Source: Moniliophthora roreri (Eukaryota; Basidiomycota; Agaricomycetes; Agaricales; Marasmiaceae). Taken from it: DNA of 64,000 bases. The stretch lies in contig LATX02000035.1 of the NCBI GenBank assembly GCA_001466705.2, positions 186,001 through 250,000 of the forward strand, written 5' to 3'. The translations under genes and the position numbers were made by a program. Positions 32,676 to 43,502 of this stretch are shown here, in pieces (the first letter of the stretch is position 1; each line of letters opens with the position of its first letter). Under the pieces are notes generated by a model. The model made no database searches, was not told where the DNA came from, and was given only the letters and a program-made list of their open reading frames with translations.

Positions 32676-33686
32676 TCAAAATGGCATACTGTGTGATTGA
32701 CTGACCCTCAAGTTCTTGAGGAAATCTTGTTGATCCTCAAGCTGCTTTCTCATGAATTGCTCAAGGATAGTTTGCAGAAGTTTGATCCTTTCTCTTGGCT
32801 CCTTCTTCATACGTTGCCTCTCATCCGGTTCCTTTTGTTCCCAGCCCTCTGTCATCGCGCGCCTGACCTCTCGAACCATTTCGAAACTGAACCTCTCCTT
32901 TTCCAAGCCATAGCGGACGGCTAACTGCATTTCAAGCGAGTTTTGCCGATTAGAAAGGAAGCGAAAGGAGCAATTTTGATCGTTTAGGATCCTAACCCCG
33001 TAAACTCGCCCTAGTTTACTGAAAGCAGGCCCTTTGGCGATGTTTGATGGGTCGGCGCCGGCCAGTTCTACTGATAGTTGGAATAGACATGTTGCGTACC
33101 ACAGGGAGTTGTGACGAAACCGACCATAATCGGGGGCTAGGATAGTGAGGGACATTGCAAGACTACAGAATCGTAGGATTGGTAAGCTCTTCGCGTCGAA
33201 AGTGATACAGCGGACGAGACGAGATTCGAGTGTTGCCGAATCAGGGTCACTGGATAATTTGAAGATATCGAGTGAATCGAAAGTTCCCGAATTGATGGCA
33301 AAGAGGTCTAAAATTTGTCGCCTGTATCCCGATCATGAAGATGGCTGCAAGATCCATAGTCTAAACACGTACAATTTTGGCTTATTTTCATTATGTCGGC
33401 CTTTGCAACGTTCAAGGCGAATTTTCCTCTTGGCGCCACTTTGTCCCCACTCGATAAATATCTGCAGGGACTCGTGAAGGGGATCGTCGAAACGTAAATG
33501 CCGAATAGTAAGGACGTAAACATCATCCAAGGTACGGCGACGAGTGAATGAGGCATGGCGGAAGTCCAAAAGGCGGCGAAACCAATCAGTGGTGAAGGAG
33601 TAAAGAGAGCAAGGTTCAAACACGCCAGACAATTCTCGAGCGACAGGATCGGAGTTGGGAGGAGAAGAACTGGTGGCGTGCTCCAT
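32676..33686 (-). CDS. Uncharacterised local family, copy 3 (diverged)
   Basis: Two exons fit. The first (33686 to about 33376) has RRTLDDVYVLTIRHL, matching LDDLLSCRVTSV of copy 2. The second (about 33306 to 32676) includes FDSLDIFKLSSD and NSLWYATCLFQLSVELAGAD, matching the RWAATFFDCAREICGA core. The intron is about 70 nt (GTACGTGTTT .. AATTTTAG). The C-terminus is charged with a likely coiled coil (PRERIKLLQTILEQFMRKQL). The start codon is uncertain, because an overlapping frame extends to 33856. It lies between the two copies of the recent duplication but is itself an older, diverged relative. Confidence 0.5.
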
Positions 33687-33987
33687 GAGACCTGAGAGCA
33701 GTTCTGGGAAACGAAGGTGGCGAGAGAGATGAGTTCAAGGAAAGCACTAGGAAAATGTAGGGAGCTCCACGAAGAAAAGGAAGGTAATGAGTTGGGCGTG
33801 GTGGTGGAGACGAAGAAATGCGAATTTTGCAGCGGTCGCGTCAAGGAAATATACATCTGTTTGCCATTATCAACTGGGCCTAGAACATCACGAGCTCCCA
33901 GTCGGTCCGTCTCTCAACTGCATACGATACAGTATGTTGCAAGACAGAGCTAAGTCTTGGTTGAGCCATTCAATCAGCTGCGCACAA

Positions 33988-35209
33988 GAAGCTCTGGAAA
34001 TGCTGAAGTAGAAGGAGGCTACCAAAGCTGAACGGGAAGCTCGTACGAGAAGTGCTCGTACGACAAGTTGGGTGCGTTACCAAATTGTGGAAGCCATGCA
34101 TCTCGAATCTAACCTCTCCCAGATACCCCGCATACGTGACATCAGCTGGTTGGCTCGGATACAGCGACGACAAGGTTGCGCGTCTCATCAAGGAAGCCGT
34201 CGCTGCCGAATTTATCCACTTCAAGATGAAGGTTGGAGCAGACCAAGCCAGTGATTTGCGCCGCGGGAAAATCATCAGATCCATTATCGACGACCCTCAA
34301 TACCTCCCTCCCGACCACAAATCCAGGGATCCCAATAGCAACGAACTCAAGGGAAAGAATGCCGGTCCGACTGGAGCTGTGCTTATGATTGACGCAAATC
34401 AAGTTTGGGATGTTCAACAAGCCATCGATTATGTCAAGGGTTTGGAGGAGATCAAGCCTTGGTATGTCTTTACTCTATTCTTTTTTCGTGACTTTTGTCT
34501 TGATACTCGAGGCATCAAGGTTCATTGAGGAGCCAACAGCACCCGACGACATACTCGGACACGCTGCAATTCGCAAGGCCCTCAAGCCACATGGAATCGG
34601 TGTTGCTACCGGAGAGCATGCACACAACCGAATGGTTTTCAAGCAATTGCTTCAAGCAGATGCAATTGATGTCTGCCAAATCGATTCGTGTCGTCTTGCC
34701 GGCGTTAGCGAGGTCATCAGTGTGTTGCTCATGGCTGCCAAGTGAGCATCGCTCCACCGTGACACACATTTGTTACTCACGTCAAAACTGGTCAGGTTTG
34801 GTGTTCCCGTATGCCCTCATGCTGGTGGTGTTGGCCTTTGCGAGTATGTTATCCATCTCAGGTATGCGGTTCCTCTGCTGCGCTATTGTTCTTTGGCACG
34901 AACGTATCTTCCGATAGCTTGATCGACTATATTGCCGTCTCTGGCACCATGGAACGTAACGTGCTCGAATTCGTTGACCATCTACATGAACACTTTGTGA
35001 CACCTTGCTCGATCAACTCTCGCGGTCGTTACAACGTACCCAGCAACCCGAATGAGGGATACAGGTTAGTGTCGTATCTAGATCTCATCAGAAATCCAGG
35101 CTCAATGGACGTTTCTAGTATTGAAATGTTCGCCAAGAGTATTGCCGAGTACGAGTGGCCAAATGGATCATATTGGGTCGGAAGACGGGAACAGGAAGGA
35201 AAAGCATGA
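33988..35209 (+). pseudogene. 5'-truncated L-fuconate dehydratase-like copy
   Basis: It is collinear and nearly identical with the 3' two thirds of the gene at 28.4 kb, including [27 protein letters not shown] and CPHAGGVGL blocks and the same introns. All exons before EALAMLKEK are missing. An early TAG at 34008-34010 lies in the first retained exon. A 16-base tandem duplication (GCTCGTACGA repeated near 34041-34062) shifts frame just after it. One substitution turns AAGFNHF into AAEFIHF. With no start region and a broken first exon it should not give an active enzyme. Confidence 0.85.
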
Positions 35210-36868
35210 GATTCGGTCGTTATAGTTATACTGTATATATATGAGTCGCGTTTTTTGTCTGTATCATACCCTTTGAAAGTTGCTCAGGTAGACTCTGTAT
35301 CGTGAAGGAAACATGAAAAGGGCAATTGAAAAGGGTAGACAAGTATCAGGCTGCTACTAGGATTAGGAATGGAGGTACTTAAGTATGCGTAAACGTGTGC
35401 GGCAGTAAGGATGCAGTGGCCGTTTCGAGACGGTGGTCTTGTCTCCCATGGTCCCAGCAAAAGAATGAGATACAGAGAAAGAAAAGAGAGAGGGAGAAGG
35501 CAAGCAAGGGCGAGGAGTGATTAAATACGTGAGTGAGTCCATAGAGCAGAACCCGTCGTCCATAACTCTGTACAGAGAACAACTTGGGTCTGGGCTGGAC
35601 ACTACGATGAGGACAGCTTGGTTGAGTTACATCAATGATTCGTCAAAGGACTAGAGTGTGCCGAATCATGATTTTGAATATGGTTATCAATGATCGCTCC
35701 GTGGCTGCTCTCGAAATCAGCGTCATTTTTCTCCTGCAGTAGAACGAGCTCAGTCAGGTATCCAATATCATTGCGATTGCAACCTACATTTTCGTCAAGA
35801 ATACTCTGCGCTTCTTTGCCCATAACGTCATCTGCAACCCCTATCTGCGTAATAGAGCTCGTTAGAGAAGCTTTATCGTCATCCACTTCGCACTGTCCAC
35901 CAAGTTCTGCGATCATTGTCCTCATTAGCCTCGCCTGCCAGGCAAGGATAAATTGCTGTTTGGGATCGATTCGAGATTCTTCCTTTTTGAAACCTTCGAG
36001 CCTTGATTGATCAGAATGAGAATCTGGTTTGGACTCGTCCAAAGGCAAGACTTTTGTATGAAGGCCACAGACGCTCAGGATACTGGACCATATAGACGAG
36101 AAGAGCGTCTTCGTCAGGTCACCCTTAGCCATTTGAGGCTCTACCGCGTCCATTTGCGATTCCAAATCATGAACCTGGTATTCGCCAAATACTCCGAAAA
36201 GTCCCAAGTATCCGCGCCATCTGGACGTAGGTTCTCGAATGATCTGCGGAGCCCCACAAATCTCGCGGGCACAGTCGAAAAACGTCGCAGCCCATCGTGT
36301 AGGTGTCCATGGCTGCAGTTGGTCGAGATGATTCATAGACTCGGTAAGTGAGACGCAGTGAAGCACGTTGAAAGAACGATTAGCCGGCACACTGAAAGAC
36401 TGAACGAGGACGTAATCGTTTTTACGACGACCCGGTCCATGATCTCTGCAGATGATAACACGAGAGTCAGTAAATCTATAACTTTAAGACAATGGTTAGT
36501 ATTCTATTGGGAAGATATGAGCAGTACATACGTGCATCCGCCAAAAACATCTCCATCGCATTCAAACCTGATTGACCTCACATCGTTGCCGAAAACCATA
36601 CGAGCCAGGATTATCTCGTTCTGTATGACCCGCTCATTATTCGGTCTGTAATGGTTCACGGATGTCACCCGACAGTTTAGTAGGTCGTCCAAACGGTTGA
36701 GTGAAGAGAACCGTCCTATCAGGCCCTTGGAAGCGGTCGATGAAGGTGGCAAAATGACGGATCGCCATTCCTTGGATGTTACGAGTATTTCAAAATCCTC
36801 AATGACTCCTATGACCATCTTCTCCAGAAATATAGATCTGCCAGGGCGATAACCATCAAAACATACTT
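33988..36868. repeat. Segmental duplication, copy B
   Basis: Second copy of 29131-31995, same orientation. Its left edge falls inside the dehydratase coding sequence, so the 5' exons of that gene were not copied. The right edge lies inside the uncharacterised gene. Confidence 0.9.
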
Positions 36869-37350
36869 CACAGAAATCCATGGCTGAATGAAGGTCGAAA
36901 GGGGTGGTGGTATGAAGATCGAATCACGAGCGATATAGGCGCAGTGTCAGATTTGGCGTAAATGTAAGCTTCTATCCTGGTAACAGTAAGGCCAGACTGA
37001 TCATTCCAGGGTGCCAGAGAGGACCGAACGTACCGTGAATTTGCGTTGCGTTTATCCACAAGGTTATGGGATCCTGATCCTTCGAAGACCAACTCAGGTA
37101 CAACTCTTTAAGAAGCCGCTCAAAATGGCACGCAAGTCCAGGGCAGGCAGCGACGATTGTGAGGTCTTGCTGGTTGAATGACGAGTGGTAAAAGGAGAGT
37201 GCTTTCCGGCGCTTGCCGGAGATAGGAATCTCGAACGTGCCTAGTTTGCCGTCAGCGTCAAGCTCGGTGGCCGAGTGGACTAAACTGGCAGAAGACGAGA
37301 CAAGGAATTCGAAAAGCCCAAAAGGCTCAGGTAATCCATAGTTACTAATA
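35632..37350 (-). CDS. Uncharacterised local family, copy 4
   Basis: The 3' half (35632-36868) is almost identical to copy 2 because of the duplication. Upstream the sequence diverges and gives what may be a fuller N-terminus: a frame from about 37333 to 37036 encodes GLPEPFGLFEFLVSSS and IVAACPGLACHFERLLKELY. That last block resembles a leucine-rich repeat of F-box/LRR proteins, the only hint of a class. Splicing between 36868 and 37040 is unclear, and a one-base length difference from copy 2 means either copy could be frame-shifted here. Function is unknown. Confidence 0.45.
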
Positions 37351-37495
37351 TTCCAGCTTGTATACTATCAAGGTTCAATTTGGAGGTACATCCTTCATTT
37401 CCCTAGGTCAAACCAATACATAGGAGGTATATTTACGCAGGGAACTCGAGCAAATCAACTACGTCTGTCAAACACTCATGCTACAGCTTCTCACT

Positions 37496-38967
37496 TCAGA
37501 CGGGTATGGGCTTCGAGCCGTCATTGCTGGTCTCGTCGAACGATGTTTTCCTGACCGCGTCGTCCAACGTCGTCTGAGTATCAGTGGTCACTGAGATATT
37601 GACAGGCCTAGAGTCTCCTCTCGTCGGCATGTTTGGAAGACGATATGCAACGGAAGGTTGACTCTTTTGCTGCTGCTGTAACGCTGAAGCAGTCGGAATC
37701 CAGGACAATGTCTCGTCGGTAGTTGTGAATCCTACGTCGCGTCCGTTTAGAATACGGATCCGTGCATTGAGTAGCTTAGACCCAATCGTCAGCGTCCGAG
37801 GCACTTGCGAAGATCATGATATAATATGACTTACCACCAAAAGACTGTTGCTATAAAACTTTGACAAACATGTGGCAGGTACCAAGTGATAGTTTGCATG
37901 CTGAAAGACGAGGAAGAACGTCAAATCCAAAATGGCAAACGTCGAAGTGATGAGGCCCGTTTCGATGGTGAGACGGATGAATTTGACTAGAATAGCGTTC
38001 GTGGCACGGAAACCGTTACGAGAGGTACTCAGGCAGTAAAGCATAGTAACGGTGATAATCACATCGCACGCAGCAGTCCCTTTCGTTAAGGGACCAATCA
38101 GTACAATGATTTAATAAATCCGATTTTAGGTAGACACACCTCCGAGCCAGACCTAAAGTAAGCGGTAAACATCTTGTGACTAGAATCAGGTAGGATTAAG
38201 GGACTCACGATGGTAGGTGCTTGATTCTCCTCTTGGAGATGGGACCAAACACCGATCTCCTTGCAATGAACACCAGTCCATAAACCTCCAGCGCATTGTA
38301 CGAAAGAGAGCTGTAGGAACCTTCCGTTAGATATGGACATTATACACATACAGCATGTACGTACCACGCTGATTACAACAGGAATATAGATAGAGCTGCT
38401 GATGACCCATATACGCCACGCGAAGAACAGTTGGACCGCACAGCTCACTGATACGAATATGGTTTCATCAGCGGAAGTCAAATCGGACGCTCTTAAACGT
38501 ACCGATACCAGTCATCATCGGAATACTGAACCAGATCAGGCCGACTTGATCGAGAGCTTCCATGTTTCCAAAACCAAAACCGAAGTAGTCAAAGGCATCT
38601 TTTGTAGCCAGGACGGTCTGTAAAAGCTCGAGGACGAATGTTGTGGCAACAATCGCTTTAGGAATCGGGCGATCGTTCGGGAAAGCCAAATAATAAACGT
38701 CTGGTGACTGGTGACTGAGTGCTATTTCAATTCATGAGAAAAAACTACCTTACATATTTGAACGCTCAGGGCACCGAATAACGCCCAATTGAAGATATTC
38801 CCAAGAAACTACAGGACAAATTTCAGTGAATGAGTCTGCATTAAAGAAGCCTTTTTGCTTACGATGGGACCAGTTCTATAAAGCATGTCAGTGATCTCAC
38901 AAGATTACGGTATTCATGAGGCTTACAGCTGCACGATGTTGGGAGGGATAGACGACGGGTCAGACAT
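37496..38967 (-). CDS. DUF6534-type seven-helix membrane protein, left copy
   Basis: A multi-exon gene starting at the ATG at 38967 (MSDPSSIPPNIVQL). Exons spell FLGNIFNWALFGALSVQ, YYLAFPNDRPIPKAIVATT, FSIPMMTGIG, VSCAVQLFFAWRIWVISSS and LSFVQCAGGLWTGVHCKEIG. The conserved C-terminal block follows: ITVTMLYCLSTSRNGFRATN, then a membrane helix and HANYHLVPATCLSKFYSNSL. The tail is cytosolic-looking and ends at 37496. This layout matches basidiomycete DUF6534 proteins: seven predicted helices, no assigned function, often in large families. It is divergent from the GMC gene at 39806, about 840 bp apart. A related copy in mirror orientation lies at 60.6 kb. Confidence 0.8.
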
Positions 38968-39805
38968 TTGGCTACTGAGTCGCTGACTAGATGTCTGAGT
39001 CGAGAAACGCTGTTTGGTGTTGGATTACCTGGAGTCGTCGAGTCCAATGGGCAAAAATATATATGTTCAAAGAGGTTGATGGTATTTGGCCGATGCAAAT
39101 ACGACGCTAGGAAGTAAAACACAGTGATTGGACCAGAAGGTGCACAGCACCATGGATATCTTTGGCACGATCAGCGCTGGTGGGAACCACTGTTGCGGAA
39201 AGCCGAAAATCTATGGAGTACGCCTGCATTCTTTCAGGTGATTTAGAGTTTCGGTCACTATGCGCCTTCTACATGCAAACACTCACTGATTGGATTTAGC
39301 AAGACGTTGCAACGCGAGCTTTACAGTGAACTGAGATAGATGAGTGGTTATCCATATGATTCTGATGAAAATTACCCACCAAAAAATAGATAGAGCCCAG
39401 GATTTGATTCTTTCGGGGGGGATGAAATGACAGTAAATGACAGTGATGGAGTGTCACGGTGGATGGGAGAAGACAGGGTATGGCAAGGTTGAAGATTGGT
39501 TCCAGTCGACATCGCGACGATTGTTTGGTCGGGCAAACAGAGACACGGCCATCACAATCACGCTCTCATCTGTGGCCTGCTGCATCGTTCTCGCAGCTTA
39601 CTCTATTCGGCGAAGGAACACACACAGCTGTCAAAGTTTTCTTCCAAATAACCAACGAAATATGGCTGCCGGTTCCTTGCCGTAGCGCCAGGCTTCGAAC
39701 TTCGAGGAACACGGAACAATGGAGTCATAACGCAGTCCATTCTATTAACTCTGGCGTTTCACACCCAGGCTAACCAAATATCTTCGCATCTTTCACTTTT
39801 CGCCC
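38968..39805. promoter_or_regulatory. Divergent promoter region, left DUF6534/GMC pair
   Basis: About 840 bp between two genes transcribed away from each other. A 104-codon frame at 39459-39773 is not convincing. No core element is clear enough to name. Confidence 0.35.
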
Positions 39806-42342
39806 ATGCCAATTGTTCAAATAGGCTATTTTGTATCGACAAAACTCGATTGCCTGGTCATCGGAGGTGGCACCTCAGGTCTTGTAGTAGCAACTCGGTT
39901 GGTTTCCAATCAACTATGATCAGGTTTGAGTCACTAACACATGTGCCGTCCAATAATAGACTGAGTGAGGACCCAACTGTCACTGTTGGTGTGATTGAAG
40001 CCGGTGCAAATCATGCAGGAGACCCCAGCGTTGACATTCCAGGTACTCGCCGCCCATCCATACTTTGACCATGTTTTACATTGTGATCAGGGAATATGAC
40101 CAAAAATGCCCGTAATCCCAAGTACGACTGGGAGTTCTATACAGAGCCACAAGTCTATGCCCACAATCGCAAGATTCAGAGTTCTCGTGGTAAAGGACTA
40201 GGCGGCTCCTCTGGACTTAATAACCTCGCGTTCGTTCGTCCTGTCAGTGAAGAACTTGACGCGTTTGAGAAGCTGGGAAATCCTGGCTGGAATTGGAACA
40301 ATGTACTAGGGTTTATGAAAAAGGTCATCATTCCAGTTATGACAACACGCGAAAGTAACTAATTTACGCTGTGTGCAGAGCGAGCACCTTTGCGTACCAC
40401 CGCTCTCTGAAGGAGAGAAGAAATCGTATGCAGTTGATCCCGATCCAGCATATCACGGAACAGATGGTGGGTACAACGGATGCGTATCGTATCTCCCTGG
40501 GCTCAGTCTGAAAGCTCGTACGCAGGTCCAATTGCAGTGTCATTCCCGCCCTATGTTTCGCCCATTCACAACAAGATTCTGGACAGCTTGGAAACTCTCG
40601 GGTTACCTCGCAACAATGAGCCCGTAAGGGTATCTTACCCGTCCCAATTCGACTAGAACTGACTATTTATCCAGAACGCGGGGAGGAACGTCGGCTCGTA
40701 CCTTGTATCTACTTCTGTAGACCCGGTCACAGCAACGCGGTCCTATGCAGCCTCCGCTTACCTCCATCCTCATCTGACCCGTAATAACCTTTTTGTGCTG
40801 ACTGAAGCTTTCGCGACCAAGGTGACACAGTACCATTGTTCTTGTCCAGGATTACTTGACAATTTACTGCTTCTCAGATCCATTTCGATGGTGCTAACAA
40901 TGGTTTGAAACGAGCTGTTGCGGTCGACTTCATCAAAGAAGGACAAAGTTACCAAGTGAAAGTGGCGAAAGAAATCATCTTGTCGGCTGGTAAGCATCAC
41001 CATACGTACCTTCCAGATGTAATCTGACGTCGGCTGCTAGGAACATTCCAGACCCCTCAGATTCTTGAAACTTCCGGCATTGGTGACCCCCGAATTTTGG
41101 AACCACTTGGTATACAGTGCATTATTAAACTACCGGGTGTCGGAGAGAACCTTCGTCAGTATGCAGTTCTAATCGTACATTGATGTGTCTGACGCTCTAC
41201 AAGAGGACCATATGAAAGCGCCGACAGTCGTCCAAGTCCAACAGGATCTGCAAACTCCTGAGCTGTTACGCAATCCCGACGAGCTCAATATACAGCAGGA
41301 ATTATAGTGAGTCTTGCGTTGTATCTGACCTTTCAATTCTTAAAGGTTCTGCAGCAAAGAGAAGAAGGGTATCCTGGCTGGAATGCTATCCTCATGTTTC
41401 GCATTCCTTCCCGGAAATCTCATCGCCGACTCCGAGCACGTGAAAGCTTGGAAAAACCTTGCGAACGTCGAGAGTTCTGCTCCTGAGGTGTTTGCAAAGA
41501 CTCACCCTGATGTGCTGAGAGGAATCAAGAAACAGTACAAGATTCTGGAACAATGGATCGATGATCCTGTTCACCCTCTTGCTCAGTATGTTCTTCTTGT
41601 TTCTAGAACCGGCTGTGCATTCAATGAGGTTGTAATAGGCTACTGAATATCAATGGGCACTTCCCAGTCGTAGGCTTGACTCCAGACAATTCGAAGCGCT
41701 ACATGACACTTATTGTGGCATATACGCACCCGTTTTCGCGTGGCTCTGTACATATTACATCTGCTGACGCTCAAGTTCGACCAGCGATACAGCCAAACTA
41801 CCTCTCGAATCGGGCGGACCTTGAGATCTTGTCGAAGGCGATTGAGTTCACTCTTCAACTGTACCAGACGCCACCGCTCAGTGACCTTATTGTCGCTCCT
41901 GTTGCCCCACCATTCTTTAAATCCGACGATGCAGAAAAGGTTAATGAATTCGCGCGGGAGATTCTGTCCACGGTGCACCACCCTGTCGGTACTGCTTCGA
42001 TGATGCCTCAAGAAGATGGAGGAGTTGTGGATCATAACCTTTTGGTATACGGGACTTCGAACCTACGTGTGGTACGTGCTTCCCAGGACTGCATGGTTCA
42101 GAGCTCTAATTTGTCTCTAGATTGATTGTTCAATCATTCCCTTGGTACGTTATGCTTGAAAACTACCCAAACCAGTACTCACATCAGCTCCGTTAGCAAA
42201 TCTCATGCAACATTGTTACCCTTGCATATGCTATCGGTGAAAAGGCAAGCTTCCGGGGTCGATCAGTATGATCCCTTCATCTAACAAACGGTGTTGTTTC
42301 TAGGGTGCCGATATCATCAGACGACACAACTCGGCCGTTTGA
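39806..42342 (+). CDS. GMC-family FAD oxidoreductase, left copy
   Basis: About ten exons. It starts MPIVQ, has no signal peptide, and reaches the nucleotide-binding motif [17 protein letters not shown] at once, so it is probably intracellular. Then come [35 protein letters not shown] and GVGENLQDH (GMC signatures), [17 protein letters not shown], and the C-terminal active-site region HHPVGTASM .. [21 protein letters not shown]. His plus Asn at the two active-site positions is the arrangement of choline-oxidase and cellobiose-dehydrogenase-type members. It would oxidise a primary alcohol or sugar using FAD and O2 or another acceptor; the substrate is unknown. The last exon begins [12 protein letters not shown] and ends at TGA 42340-42342. 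All introns checked keep frame. Confidence 0.85.
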
Positions 42343-43001
42343 CCATCAAATTTTCAAATAGATTCCGCACATTGTCGTTGATAGCCTTGTTAAGGTTCTA
42401 TCAGTTTTCGCATCCCAAGATTCGGGTTCGTGATATCGTGAGATTTGGAGTGATGATCATCATGGCTAATCGCGATGGCACTCTTTATCTTTTGGCAAGC
42501 GGGTCCATTCACGCTAGGTTATTCTGGGGACGGGAGTGAACCTTGTTCTGACTTCTGTGCCTTTCACAGAGCAACAAGATCCGCAGTGATGGATGAAGAC
42601 GGGCCGGCCATGTTACAGTAATGCACGCTGTCGTGTTGAAGTGTTGGAGATGTGGAACAGGGCGGGATGACATACACTTCATGCTCGAAATGTTGTGCAA
42701 GGTCTAAATTTAAAACTCCGTATTATGTCCTCGCATGCGCTCGATCTTGTCCTTAAAACCGATGCTGGAGAAGCTAGCCAAACGGAGACATGGGCTCAAA
42801 ACGGTTCTGTTGTCAGTGGAATGTGCGAAATCTGCAGGTGCTGAACCCACTGAGTTGATGGGCGCGGAAGAAGTCTTCTATAATTGTTGGCGTCCGGGTA
42901 AATGAGAGTAGTAACTTGAGGCATATTATATACAAGCATCAACTAGCTCTGGTATCTTCTTGCTTATGGCTTTCATGTAGGATGTACAGTATAGAACCCC
43001 G
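42343..43001. other. Intergenic region
   Basis: About 660 bp with no gene recognised. A TATATAC element near 42927 is the only candidate core promoter seen here. Confidence 0.35.
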
Positions 43002-43310
43002 ATGCTCACTGAAACTCCCTCGGTGCCCTCTGAGGTTAGTGACCGTGAGATTTTAACGTTACACAAGCGCCCGCGGCTTATCGCTTTCCCCACTCATGTC
43101 GGGGACAACTTGGATCACCAGCATAAAATCCACGAAATAGGACTCTGGTTCACTGAAGAATCAGCTCCGCATTCCAGAAACTACTTCCAAAGTACACTAT
43201 TCTTCTCCCGCGGATATGATGCAGTGTCGGGCAGCAGGTTCGTTCTTCAAACTTTACGCATTCTCTTTCGTGAATTGACACGATCCGATGTCAGTCCAAA
43301 CATAGTATGA
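43002..43310 (+). CDS. Short ORF of 102 codons, uncertain
   Basis: An ATG 75 bp downstream of a TATATA-like element (about 42926) opens a 102-codon frame. The product has no recognised domain. It may instead be 5' leader sequence of the adenylate-forming reductase gene, whose ATG lies 500 bp on. Confidence 0.2.
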   Translation: MLTETPSVPSEVSDREILTLHKRPRLIAFPTHVGDNLDHQHKIHEIGLWFTEESAPHSRNYFQSTLFFSRGYDAVSGSRFVLQTLRILFRELTRSDVSPNIV

Positions 43311-43502
43311 AACAACTATTCTCATTTCGGTTTGGAAGCAACAATTTCTGATGATTTCTGATTCTTGTGGGCATTGGTATGTTCCCTTCAAACTCCAAAG
43401 TCCAAAGTTGGCGGAGACGTAGTCGTTCCGAACTAAGGAAAACCTCCAGTTCCAGTCACTCATAAAGTCATTGAGGCACTCTGATGCAAGATCAGGAAAA
43501 CA

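Larger units (their letters stand above)
37496..42342. repeat. Left arm of an inverted gene-pair duplication
   Basis: A DUF6534 gene (-) and a GMC oxidoreductase gene (+) occur here and, in reverse orientation and order, at 57255-62055. GMC exons are nearly identical between arms (one 88-residue exon is identical). The DUF6534 genes are clearly related but more diverged, and the spacer between the pair does not visibly match. Confidence 0.85.

Noticed and set aside
29131..36868. Direct repeats read as transposon long terminal repeats
   Set aside because: The repeats contain parts of cellular genes; no transposase, reverse transcriptase, target-site duplication or terminal inverted repeat was seen.
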